The position numbers were made by a program, and so were the translations under genes. Below are positions 35,855-44,971 of a stretch of 63,736 nt of DNA, one piece after another. The notes below the pieces were generated by a model. That model was given only the letters and a program-made list of their open reading frames with translations, had not been told where the DNA came from and ran no database searches. Position 1 is the stretch's first letter. The number at the start of each line of letters is the position of its first letter. Source of the stretch: Bacilli bacterium (GTDB lineage Bacteria > Bacillota_I > Bacilli_A > RF39 > UBA660); contig JAGBES010000025.1 of NCBI GenBank assembly GCA_017936845.1, positions 1-63,736 of the forward strand, given 5' to 3'.

Positions 35855-36349
35855 ATGAAAACAAACAATGAATATACTTCTATTGTTAATGATATATTAG
35901 ATAATGAAAAATTTGATAAAATAAGATACATAGAGCATCATGGAATAACAAGATATGAACATTCTATACATGTATCATATATTTCATATAAAATAGCAAA
36001 AAAATTAGGACTTGATTATAGACAAGTAGCACGTGCAGGATTATTACATGATTTTTTTATGAGTGAAGAAAGAAGAACTATAAAAGAAAAATTAATATCT
36101 ACATTTACACATCCTAAAAAAGCATTAGAAAACGCTGAAAAGAATTTTGAATTATCTAAAAGAGAAAAAAATATAATAGAATCACATATGTTTCCTATAT
36201 ATAAATGTTTACCAAAATATAAGGAAAGTATATTAGTAAGTTTTGTAGATAAACTAGTAGCAACTTATGAATTTTCTTTTAAATTTCGTTTAAAATTTAG
36301 ATATGTAACTAATTTATCAATATTAGTATTATTTGGAATATTAAAATAA
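35855..36349 (+). CDS. HD-domain phosphohydrolase
   Basis: A 164-residue metal-dependent phosphohydrolase. The metal ligands follow the H...HD...H...D order: the N-terminal His in TRYEHSIHVSYISY, HD in AGLLHDFFM, the His in IESHMFP and the Asp in VSFVDKLVATYE. The YfbR/YedJ-like small HD type is closest. The substrate is unknown. GAGGTGAC precedes the ATG. Confidence 0.85.
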   Translation: MKTNNEYTSIVNDILDNEKFDKIRYIEHHGITRYEHSIHVSYISYKIAKKLGLDYRQVARAGLLHDFFMSEERRTIKEKLISTFTHPKKALENAEKNFELSKREKNIIESHMFPIYKCLPKYKESILVSFVDKLVATYEFSFKFRLKFRYVTNLSILVLFGILK

Positions 36350-36366
36350 AATATTCTTTTTTTTTT
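36336..36366 (+). terminator. Intrinsic terminator
   Basis: GAATATT/AATATTC stem and a T-run of ten, overlapping the HD gene stop. Confidence 0.75.
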
Positions 36367-36389
36367 ATTTTGTGATATAATTTTTATAT

Positions 36390-36466
36390 GTCCTCGTAGC
36401 ATAATCGGATAATGCAATCGCCTCCTAAGCGATAGACTGGAGGTTCAATTCCTCTCGGGGACGCCA
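36390..36466 (+). tRNA. tRNA-Arg (CCT), CCA encoded
   Basis: The acceptor stem GTCCTCG pairs with CGGGGAC; the D stem is GCAT/ATGC, the anticodon stem ATCGC/GCGAT encloses CTCCTAA, and the T arm is GGAGG-TTCAATT-CCTCT. The anticodon CCT (36424-36426) reads AGG. The discriminator G is followed by a genomic CCA at 36464-36466. Confidence 0.97.
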
Positions 36467-36480
36467 TTATATAATATCTA

Positions 36481-36508
36481 TGAACTTTTAATAGAGTTCA
36501 TTTTTTTT
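36481..36508 (+). terminator. Intrinsic terminator after the tRNA
   Basis: TGAACT/AGTTCA stem followed by T8, fifteen bases after the CCA end. Confidence 0.8.
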
Positions 36509-36562
36509 ATAAATTTTTCTTGTATTATATGTTATAATAATTAGGTATTAAGTAGGTGAATT

Positions 36563-38653
36563 ATGAAAGTTATAATTGCAGAAAAACCTAGTCTTGCTCG
36601 TAATATAGTAGATGCGATAGGTAATATGAAAAAAAATAATGGATATTTTTCTAATAATGATTATATAGTAACATGGGCATTTGGGCATTTGTTTAGTTTA
36701 TATGATATAGAAGATTATGAAAAAAATCCTGATAAGAAGTGGAAAATGGATAATTTACCTTGCTTTCCAGAAAAATTTAAATTTAAATTAAAAGAAGATA
36801 ATAATAAAAAAGTAGATAGCGGAGTATTAAAACAATTTAATATTATTAAAGAATTAATAAATAAGAATGAAGTGGATGCAATTATAAATGCAGGAGATGC
36901 TGATAGAGAAGGAGAAATAATCGTAAGATTATGTATAATTAATGCTTTAAAAAGTAATAAGAAATTACTTAGATTATGGCTTCCTGATCAAACAAAAGAG
37001 ACAATAAATAAAGAATTAACAGAAATGAAAGAAGAAGTAGAATATAATAATTTAGCTAATGAAGGTTTTGCTAGAACATATATTGATTGGTTATATGGCG
37101 TTAATTTAACAAGATATGCAACTTTAAAAACAGGTACTCTAGAAAGAGTTGGTAGAGTAATTATTCCAATTGTAAAAGCTATATATGATAGAGATTTAAG
37201 TATAAGAAACTTTGTCCCAGATATATATTATGGAATATCTAGTAAAGAAGAAACTAATGGCGAAGTAGTAGAATTAAATAGTAAATTAAAATTTGATAAA
37301 AATGATTTAAAAAAAGCACAAGAACAATGTGATAAATATAATAGTTTAAAAGCAGAAGTTATAGATAAAAAGATAAAAAAAGATAAAATGGAACCAGGTA
37401 AATTATATTCTTTATCAAAATTACAAAATGTGCTTGGTAAAAAATATAAAATGTCTATGGATAAATCCCTTTCAATTATCCAAAAATTATATGAAGATGG
37501 ATATTTAACTTATCCACGTACTAATTCAGAGTATTTAGCAACTCCAGAAAAAGATAAAATTAAAACAATTATAAATAATTTAGCTAAATTAAATTATCCA
37601 GTTATTTTTAAAGATAAAAAAACAATATTTGATGATTCTAAAATAGAATCACACTCTGCTTTAACACCTACCTATAAAATACCTGATATAAAAAAACTAA
37701 CAGAAGATGAAAAAATTGTATATAAAACAGTACTTAAAAGATTTATTGCTGTCTTTTGTGATAGAGAATGCTTAGTAGAAAAAACAGAAATAAAAATTAA
37801 ATTAGATGATGAAGAATTTAATTTAAAAGGAACAGTTATCTTGGAACCAGGTTGGACAAAATATGATGATTATAATTCTAAAGATAAAATACTTCCTAAT
37901 TTAAATAAAGGAGATATAATAAATATTGATTTTAAACCTATAGAAAAGAAAACTACAGCTCCTAAACATTATACAATAGAAACACTAAATAATTATTTAA
38001 AAAATCCCTTTAAAGAAGATAAAGCTAAAATAAACCAGGATGAATATGATGATACTGAAGATTATAAAGCAATATTTGAAGGTTTAGAATTAGGAACAGA
38101 AGCAACTCGTACAGGTATAATTGATAATGCAATTAGAAGTGAATATATAAGTTTAAAAAAAGATGTCTATTATATATTACCTAAAGGTGAATATTTAATT
38201 GAATCACTACTTCAAATGGGAATTTCTATGGATAAATATAAAACTAGTGAAATGGGTAAAGCTTTAAAAAAAGTATTTAGAAATGAAATAAAAGTAGAAG
38301 ATTCCGTAGAAATAGCTAAGAAAGAAATAAAAGAAGTATTTAATAAAAAAGAAGTTCCTATTGAAAAAGATACAGATAATGGTTTTTATGGCGATTATAT
38401 TGGAAAGTGTCCTAAATGTGGAAAAGATGTATTAAAAAATAGATATGGTTATGGATGTATAGGTTATAAAGATGGTTGTGATTTTAAAATTAATGGTGTT
38501 ATATGTAAAAGAGTTATTTCTAAAAGTAACGCTGTTAAATTATTAAATGAAGGTAAAACTTCTAAAATAGAAGATTTTATATCAAAAAAAGATACTAAAT
38601 TCAATGCATATTTAGTACTTAAAGATAATAAAATTGAATTTAGTTTTGAGTAA
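36563..38653 (+). CDS. topB: DNA topoisomerase III (type IA)
   Basis: Relaxes and decatenates DNA through a single-strand break. The Toprim domain has Glu7 in IIAEKPSLAR and DADRE at 112-116; the catalytic Tyr is Tyr317 in GYLTYPRTNSEYL. The C-terminus carries one zinc-ribbon-like unit (CPKCGKDVLKNRYGYGC, then a Cys in KDGCDF). The usual GRVQTPTL motif after the first domain reads GRVIIPIVK at 197-205. The 696 residues match the Firmicute TopB size. TopB is frequent on mobile elements, but nothing else here suggests one. Confidence 0.92.
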   Translation: MKVIIAEKPSLARNIVDAIGNMKKNNGYFSNNDYIVTWAFGHLFSLYDIEDYEKNPDKKWKMDNLPCFPEKFKFKLKEDNNKKVDSGVLKQFNIIKELINKNEVDAIINAGDADREGEIIVRLCIINALKSNKKLLRLWLPDQTKETINKELTEMKEEVEYNNLANEGFARTYIDWLYGVNLTRYATLKTGTLERVGRVIIPIVKAIYDRDLSIRNFVPDIYYGISSKEETNGEVVELNSKLKFDKNDLKKAQEQCDKYNSLKAEVIDKKIKKDKMEPGKLYSLSKLQNVLGKKYKMSMDKSLSIIQKLYEDGYLTYPRTNSEYLATPEKDKIKTIINNLAKLNYPVIFKDKKTIFDDSKIESHSALTPTYKIPDIKKLTEDEKIVYKTVLKRFIAVFCDRECLVEKTEIKIKLDDEEFNLKGTVILEPGWTKYDDYNSKDKILPNLNKGDIINIDFKPIEKKTTAPKHYTIETLNNYLKNPFKEDKAKINQDEYDDTEDYKAIFEGLELGTEATRTGIIDNAIRSEYISLKKDVYYILPKGEYLIESLLQMGISMDKYKTSEMGKALKKVFRNEIKVEDSVEIAKKEIKEVFNKKEVPIEKDTDNGFYGDYIGKCPKCGKDVLKNRYGYGCIGYKDGCDFKINGVICKRVISKSNAVKLLNEGKTSKIEDFISKKDTKFNAYLVLKDNKIEFSFE

Positions 38654-38681
38654 TTGACATTTATAAAATAAATAGTATAAT
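38654..38681 (+). promoter_or_regulatory. SigA-type promoter
   Basis: TTGACA, 16 bases, TATAAT, starting just after the topB stop and serving the gene at 38707. Confidence 0.75.
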
Positions 38682-38706
38682 AAAATAAAATTTAGGGGGA
38701 CTAGTT

Positions 38707-39609
38707 ATGTTTAAAGTATTAAAGGAAAAAATAAAAGATTTGTTAATTAAATCTCAAAGAAAATTAATATTTGAAGAAGCTGCTAATGGCTATATTGGTG
38801 ATTATAAAATACAAGATGATAAAGTAATATGTTATGTAGATAATAAATTGTTAAAAAAATATATGGAAAAAAATCATTATAAATTAGAATTATGTGGTTC
38901 TTATACAATGGAAGAAAAATTAAAAAAAATATGTGATGATTGTGGGATTTTAAAACCAATTTATTATATTATAGATGGAATGGAATTTGCTTCTTATGTA
39001 TATATTTTTTCTGTTAGGGATGCACATATAATTTTTAAAAATTGTACTTTCAAAAATGCTATTAAAATATATTTTGCTAATGATATAATATTTGAAAATA
39101 ATAAATATGAATATCCTTATCCATCAAAAGACTATGCATTTTTAACAAGTAATGGGCCTACCTATAATATAAAATTTATTAATGATAATTTTATAAATAG
39201 TAATAAAAAACATCCAGTAAAATTTGGAATGGAGATTAAAGCTAATAATGTAGAAATAAGTGATACAAATATTAGTGGTGATGATAATTCATTAGTACAA
39301 ATTGAATGTGATAATTTAGTAATTGGAAATTCTAATATAAATTGTGATGAAATAGTTATAAGTTCAAAAAAAATAAATTTTTACGATGCATCAACAAATG
39401 CAAATAAAGGCTTTATAATGAATAAAGATACAATGTATATAGATTTTGATCAAGAAAATAGAAAAGAAAAAGAATTAGAAAATTCAAGAATTAATTTAAT
39501 TAATTCATTAAGAAATTTAAGAGATAAATGTAATCAAGATATAGAAAATAAATTAGAAAATAAAGAAAATAAATTGAAAAATAAGAAAATAAAGAAGTAT
39601 TTTAAATAA
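38707..39609 (+). CDS. Hypothetical protein with a beta-helix-like middle
   Basis: A 300-residue cytoplasmic protein, without signal or membrane segment. From about residue 95 to 240 it shows short strands in steps of about 20-22 residues (IIFKNCTFKNAIKI, IKFINDNFINSN, VEISDTNISGD, LVIGNSNINC), as in right-handed parallel beta-helices such as pectin-lyase-like folds. The C-terminal 50 residues are a charged helix rich in Lys/Asn/Glu. No catalytic motif seen. TTTAGGGGGA precedes the start. It sits beside the first peptide locus. Confidence 0.65.
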   Translation: MFKVLKEKIKDLLIKSQRKLIFEEAANGYIGDYKIQDDKVICYVDNKLLKKYMEKNHYKLELCGSYTMEEKLKKICDDCGILKPIYYIIDGMEFASYVYIFSVRDAHIIFKNCTFKNAIKIYFANDIIFENNKYEYPYPSKDYAFLTSNGPTYNIKFINDNFINSNKKHPVKFGMEIKANNVEISDTNISGDDNSLVQIECDNLVIGNSNINCDEIVISSKKINFYDASTNANKGFIMNKDTMYIDFDQENRKEKELENSRINLINSLRNLRDKCNQDIENKLENKENKLKNKKIKKYFK

Positions 39610-39626
39610 CATTAAATAATATTATA

Positions 39627-39655
39627 TTGATAAAATAAGTTAAATATGATATTAT
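39627..39655 (+). promoter_or_regulatory. Plus-strand promoter of locus A RNA
   Basis: TTGATA, 17 bases, TATTAT. The box sequences, spacing and following GTATATAGATGAAG are repeated at 40681-40709. Confidence 0.8.
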
Positions 39656-39661
39656 GTATAT

Positions 39662-39778
39662 AGATGAAGTTATCTTCATAAAATAAAAAGAGGATATACT
39701 TAACTTTCGTGTGGTTAGGTACACTCCTGATTTGGTGTGCACACTAATACTCCAGCTCGAGCGTTAGTGTGCTTTTTC
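39662..39778 (+). ncRNA. Candidate antisense (antitoxin) RNA, locus A
   Basis: A short RNA of about 117 bases is predicted between the promoter at 39627 and an intrinsic terminator. It begins with the hairpin ATGAAG-TTAT-CTTCAT, continues through the left inverted-repeat arm, and ends in the stem GCACACTAA/TTAGTGTGC (39739-39772) with a T5 run. Its end touches the stop codon of the opposing 25-residue peptide gene, so it is complementary to that mRNA's 3' part. No peptide of note lies on it. The start is estimated from the -10 box. Its role as antitoxin is inference from the layout. Confidence 0.65.
39739..39778 (+). terminator. Terminator of locus A plus-strand RNA
   Basis: Nine-pair stem GCACACTAA/TTAGTGTGC followed by TTTTT. 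On the minus strand no T-run follows the stem, so the peptide mRNA should read through. Confidence 0.9.
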
Positions 39779-39855
39779 TATTTAAATATTATTACAAATA
39801 CTAATATAAATAGGAGGATAATTATAATAAATTGAGAATTTTCTCTTTTTGTCAT
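39778..39855 (-). CDS. 25-residue hydrophobic peptide A (toxin-like)
   Basis: A very short gene with a near-perfect ribosome site: AAAGGAGGTGAT lies four bases before the ATG. The peptide begins MTKRENSQ, then an unbroken hydrophobic run FIIIILLFILVFVIIF, ending in Lys. The paralogue at 40830-40907 has the same length, KRE and QFIIIILLF. The amphipathic start plus a single membrane helix is the form of type I toxins and of some small membrane regulators. Upstream TTGTGT-17-TATAAT gives an mRNA starting near 39915. It is too short for most gene finders. The conserved length, start and layout argue that it is real; toxicity is inference. Confidence 0.8.
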   Translation of the reverse strand: MTKRENSQFIIIILLFILVFVIIFK

Positions 39856-39921
39856 AAATATCACCTCCTTTATTTTTTTATAAAGGAGTGCACCTAACGC
39901 AGGTTATGTATATCCACTAAT

Positions 39922-39950
39922 ATTATAAAAAACAAATGTTTGATACACAA
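39922..39950 (-). promoter_or_regulatory. Minus-strand promoter of peptide A
   Basis: On the minus strand TTGTGT, 17 bases, TATAAT. The expected start, about seven bases later, falls on the first base of the inverted-repeat arm (39915). Confidence 0.65.
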
Positions 39951-39967
39951 CAGTTTAGGAGTAATTT

Positions 39968-40678
39968 ATGGAAAAAATAGATAAATTAAAAGAAATAATA
40001 AAAAGTAGTAATAATATAGTTTTCTTTGGAGGAGCTGGTGTTTCTACAGAAAGTGGTATACCAGATTTTAGAAGTAAAGATGGTCTTTATAATCAAAAAT
40101 ATGATTATCCTCCAGAAGAAATATTAAGTCATACTTTCTTTTATTATAATACAGAATACTTTTATAAATTTTATAAAGATAAAATGAATAGTCTAAGTAT
40201 TAAACCTAATATAACACATTTAAAATTAAAAGAATTAGAAAAAAATGGTAAATTAAGATGCATTATAACTCAAAATATAGATGGATTAGATATAAAAGCA
40301 GGTAGTAAAAATGTACTTGAAATACATGGTTCAATTTATAGAAACTATTGTACTAAATGTAATAAATTTTATGATGCAGAATATGTTTTTAAAAGTAATG
40401 GAATACCTTTATGTGAATGTGGTGGAATAATAAAACCAGATGTAGTTTTATATGAAGAGCCATTAAATAATACATTTGATGAAGCTATAAATTATATTAG
40501 AAAATGTGATACATTAATAGTTGCTGGTACATCTTTAACAGTTTATCCAGCTGCTTCTTTAATAAGATATTTTAATGGAAAAAATTTAATTTTAATAAAT
40601 AAAGATAAAACTAAATATGATGATTTTGCTACATTGGTGTTTAATCAAAATATGAGTGAAATATTTAAAGAATTATAG
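39968..40678 (+). CDS. cobB: NAD-dependent deacylase, sirtuin family
   Basis: Removes acyl groups from lysine using NAD+. GAGVSTESGIPDFRSKDGLY (residues 20-39) is the NAD motif, TQNIDGLD the second, and the catalytic His is in LEIHGSIYRNYC. Zinc Cys pairs are C-x2-C (CTKC) and C-x-C (CEC). The 236-residue size is that of bacterial SIR2. TTTAGGAG precedes the ATG. It is flanked on both sides by the two peptide loci; the second begins two bases after its stop. Sirtuin (SIR2) domains also occur in defence systems, but those are larger fusions. Confidence 0.93.
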   Translation: MEKIDKLKEIIKSSNNIVFFGGAGVSTESGIPDFRSKDGLYNQKYDYPPEEILSHTFFYYNTEYFYKFYKDKMNSLSIKPNITHLKLKELEKNGKLRCIITQNIDGLDIKAGSKNVLEIHGSIYRNYCTKCNKFYDAEYVFKSNGIPLCECGGIIKPDVVLYEEPLNNTFDEAINYIRKCDTLIVAGTSLTVYPAASLIRYFNGKNLILINKDKTKYDDFATLVFNQNMSEIFKEL

Positions 40679-40680
40679 TG

Positions 40681-40709
40681 TTGATAAAATATTTAAAATA
40701 TGATATTAT
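40681..40709 (+). promoter_or_regulatory. Plus-strand promoter of locus B RNA
   Basis: TTGATA, 17 bases, TATTAT, the same boxes and context as at 39627. Confidence 0.8.
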
Positions 40710-40715
40710 GTATAT

Positions 40716-40829
40716 AGATGAAGCCTTCTTCATAAAATAAAAAAGGATACATTTGACTCTCTGAATCAGATGTTATCCCTTATTGGATTGGCATCTGAAA
40801 TCACAAAGTTGTGAAATCAGATGTTTTTA
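40716..40829 (+). ncRNA. Candidate antisense (antitoxin) RNA, locus B
   Basis: Predicted RNA of about 114 bases with the same plan as locus A: the 5' hairpin ATGAAG-CCTT-CTTCAT (same stem, other loop), the left repeat arm, and a terminator that stops at the peptide gene's stop codon. The middle differs strongly from locus A, so any antisense pairing should be specific to its own locus. CATCTGA at 40792 can also pair with TCAGATG at 40766, an alternative to the terminator stem. Confidence 0.65.
40792..40829 (+). terminator. Terminator of locus B plus-strand RNA
   Basis: CATCTGA/TCAGATG outer stem with an inner TCACAA/TTGTGA stem, then T5. Confidence 0.9.
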
Positions 40830-40907
40830 TTATCTATATAGTAAGGTGATTACTATAAAAAATAATAGTATAATTATGATAAATTGAGTTAATTCTCTTT
40901 TTATCAT
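40830..40907 (-). CDS. 25-residue hydrophobic peptide B (toxin-like)
   Basis: Paralogue of peptide A with identical length and gene position. It starts MIKRELTQ, runs through FIIIILLFFIVITLL and ends YR. The ribosome site is GATGGTGATATTT before the ATG, weaker than in A. Shared residues are K3, R4, E5, Q8 and the FIIIILLF core; changes elsewhere keep the hydrophobic character, and the codons differ, which suggests selection on the peptide. Upstream TTGTTT-17-TAAATA is a weaker promoter than in A. Confidence 0.78.
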   Translation of the reverse strand: MIKRELTQFIIIILLFFIVITLLYR

Positions 40908-40971
40908 AAATATCACCATCTTTCTTTTTCAAGAAAAGGAAAACTTCTGATATTTCAAATGTATCCATTAA

Positions 40972-41000
40972 TATTTATCAAACAAAAATTCGTAAAACAA
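40972..41000 (-). promoter_or_regulatory. Minus-strand promoter of peptide B
   Basis: On the minus strand TTGTTT, 17 bases, TAAATA, at the same distance from the repeat arm as in locus A. The -10 box is poor. Confidence 0.45.
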
Positions 41001-41042
41001 TATTTTGATATTAATTTATTAAAAATTTAAAGGAGTAAAAAT

Positions 41043-41867
41043 ATGAATTTTATTGTAAAAGAAGAAATAGAATTATTAGATTTTTTATACAAAAATATTA
41101 ATAAATCTAAAAATAGTATTAAAAACATATTAAAAGATAATACTTATGTAAATGATAAAAAAATTAGTAAATTTAATTATTTATTAAAAGAAAATGATAT
41201 TGTTTCTATTAAAAATAAAATAGATGATATTGAAATAATATATGAAGATAAAGACTTTATAGTTGTTAATAAACCATCTAATTTACTTACAATCGCAACT
41301 AATAAAGAAAAAGAAAAAACTTTATATCATATGGTATCAAATTATATAAAAATAAATAATAAAAATAATAAGATCTTTGTAGTGCATAGATTAGATAAAG
41401 AAACTTCTGGCATAGTAGTATTTTCTAAAAGTGAAGAATTAAAAGAAAAATTACAAAAAGATTGGAATACACTTGTTAAATTAAGAGGATATGTCGCTAT
41501 TGTAGAAGGAAATACTAAAGATGCAGGAACAATAAAATCATATTTAAAAGAGAAAGATATGTATACATATTCTACTAATAGTAAAGATGGGAAACTTGCT
41601 ATTACACATTATAAAAAAATAAAGAGTAATGATAGATATACGATGCTTGATATTAATATAGAAACAGGTAGAAAAAATCAAATAAGAGTTCATTTAAAAG
41701 AAATGGGCAATTTAATTGTTGGTGATAAAAAATATGGTTCAAAAGATAATTCAATTAAAAGAATGGCATTACATGCTAATAAATTAGAATTTTTTAATCC
41801 AAAACAAAAGAAAATGATGAGATTTGAAATAGATATACCAAATAGTTTTAAAAAATTGATAAAGTAA
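41043..41867 (+). CDS. RluA-family pseudouridine synthase
   Basis: A 274-residue enzyme with a short S4-like N-terminus (about 10-60) and the catalytic domain. The catalytic Asp is in VVHRLDKETSGIVVFSKS; GRKNQIRVHLKEMGN is the substrate loop. It is closer to RluA/RluC types than the RluD at 30210. The exact rRNA or tRNA target is unknown. AAAGGAG precedes the ATG. Confidence 0.88.
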   Translation: MNFIVKEEIELLDFLYKNINKSKNSIKNILKDNTYVNDKKISKFNYLLKENDIVSIKNKIDDIEIIYEDKDFIVVNKPSNLLTIATNKEKEKTLYHMVSNYIKINNKNNKIFVVHRLDKETSGIVVFSKSEELKEKLQKDWNTLVKLRGYVAIVEGNTKDAGTIKSYLKEKDMYTYSTNSKDGKLAITHYKKIKSNDRYTMLDINIETGRKNQIRVHLKEMGNLIVGDKKYGSKDNSIKRMALHANKLEFFNPKQKKMMRFEIDIPNSFKKLIK

Positions 41868-41889
41868 AAGACAAAATGTCTTTTTTTTG
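41867..41889 (+). terminator. Intrinsic terminator
   Basis: AAAGACA/TGTCTTT stem with T8 just after the pseudouridine synthase stop. Confidence 0.85.
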
Positions 41890-41913
41890 TTATAATTTTA
41901 AGTAGGTGATTTG

Positions 41914-42886
41914 ATGTTTAAAATTGGAAATATCGAAATAAAAAATAATGTTGTTTTAGCACCTATGGCAGGTATTTGTAATCATGCCTATAGAACTATT
42001 ATAAAGGAAATGAAAGCAGGACTTATATATGCAGAGATGGTTAGTGATAAAGCTATAAGTTATGGTTCAAAAAAAACAATAGATATGCTTTATATGACAG
42101 ATAATGAACGACCAATTGCTCAACAAATATTTGGTAGCGATAAAGAATCGTTTGTAAAAGCAGCTAAATATATAGAGTCAAATATGCATCCAGATATTAT
42201 AGATATTAATATGGGTTGTCCAGTACCTAAAGTAGCTTTAAAGTCACAAGCAGGTAGTGCATTACTTAAAAATCCAGAAAAAGTTTATGAAATAGTTTCT
42301 GCTGTTGTAGAAAGTGTAAATTTACCAGTAACAGTTAAGATTAGAAGCGGATGGGACTCAGGTAGTATTAATGCAGTAGAAATAGCTAAGATAGTAGAAA
42401 AAGCTGGAGCAAGTGCGATTACAGTTCATCCAAGAACTAGATCACAAGGATATAGTGGTAAAGCCGATTGGAATATTATAAAAGATGTAAAAGAAAATGT
42501 AAGTATTCCAGTAATTGGAAATGGAGATATAAAAAGTTGTTATGATGCTAAAAGAATGTTAGATGAAACAGGTTGTGATGCCATTATGATAGGTAGAGGA
42601 GCACTTGGTAATCCTTGGCTTATTAAAGAATGTGTTGAATACTTAGAAGATGGTATCATACCTAAAACAATATCAAATGAAGAAAAATTAAAAATGATAT
42701 TACATCATTTAGACTTACTTAAAGATTTAAAAAATAGCAAAGTTGCTTTACTTGAAATGAGAAGTCATGCAGCTTGGTATTTAAAAGGAATACCTAATAC
42801 AGCAAAACTAAAAGAAGATATTTTTAAAACAAAAACAGTAGAAGAATTTAAAGAATTAATTAGTAATTTCTTAAAGGAGGGGTCTT

Positions 42887-42897
<11 letters not shown>
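41914..42897 (+). CDS. dusB: tRNA-dihydrouridine synthase
   Basis: FMN enzyme that reduces uridine in the tRNA D-loop. The 327-residue barrel has APMAGICNHAYR at the start, DINMGCPVPKV with the catalytic Cys, KIRSGWD, ITVHPRTRSQGYSG and GRGALGNPWL. The DusB subtype is the usual one in Firmicutes. The ATG at 41914 follows AGGTGAT; a TTG three bases earlier is less likely. It begins a cluster with the RDD gene, lysS and a phosphatase, as dusB-lysS order is seen in Bacillus. Confidence 0.95.
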
Positions 42898-44970
<2,073 letters not shown>

Positions 44971-44971
44971 A

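Larger units (their letters stand above)
39692..39915. repeat. Inverted repeat enclosing the locus A peptide gene
   Basis: The left arm 39692-39727 (GGATATACTTAAC...TTAGGTACACTCC) and right arm 39885-39915 (read on the minus strand GGATATACATAAC...TTAGGTGCACTCC) match with a five-base bulge. In a minus-strand transcript the 5' and 3' ends could pair. Confidence 0.85.
40745..40966. repeat. Inverted repeat enclosing the locus B peptide gene
   Basis: Left arm 40745-40781 (GGATACATTTGA...ATCAGATGTTATCC) and right arm 40936-40966 (minus strand GGATACATTTGA...ATCAGAAGTTTTCC). The arm sequence differs from locus A beyond GGATAYA, yet the two arms still match each other. Confidence 0.85.

Noticed and set aside
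36563-38653. topB as evidence for an integrative conjugative element next to the tRNA
   Set aside because: No integrase, relaxase, repeat of the tRNA end or transfer gene was found in the following 20 kb.
39662-40829. Loci A and B as riboswitches or T-boxes for cobB and the pseudouridine synthase gene
   Set aside because: Each plus-strand RNA ends at a strong terminator far upstream of the next gene, no T-box or known aptamer motif was seen, and a conserved ORF lies on the other strand.
39610-41042. The two peptide loci as miniature transposable elements
   Set aside because: The inverted repeats differ between loci beyond six or seven bases while promoters outside the arms are conserved, the opposite of what transposition would keep. 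No target duplication was seen. It remains the main alternative.
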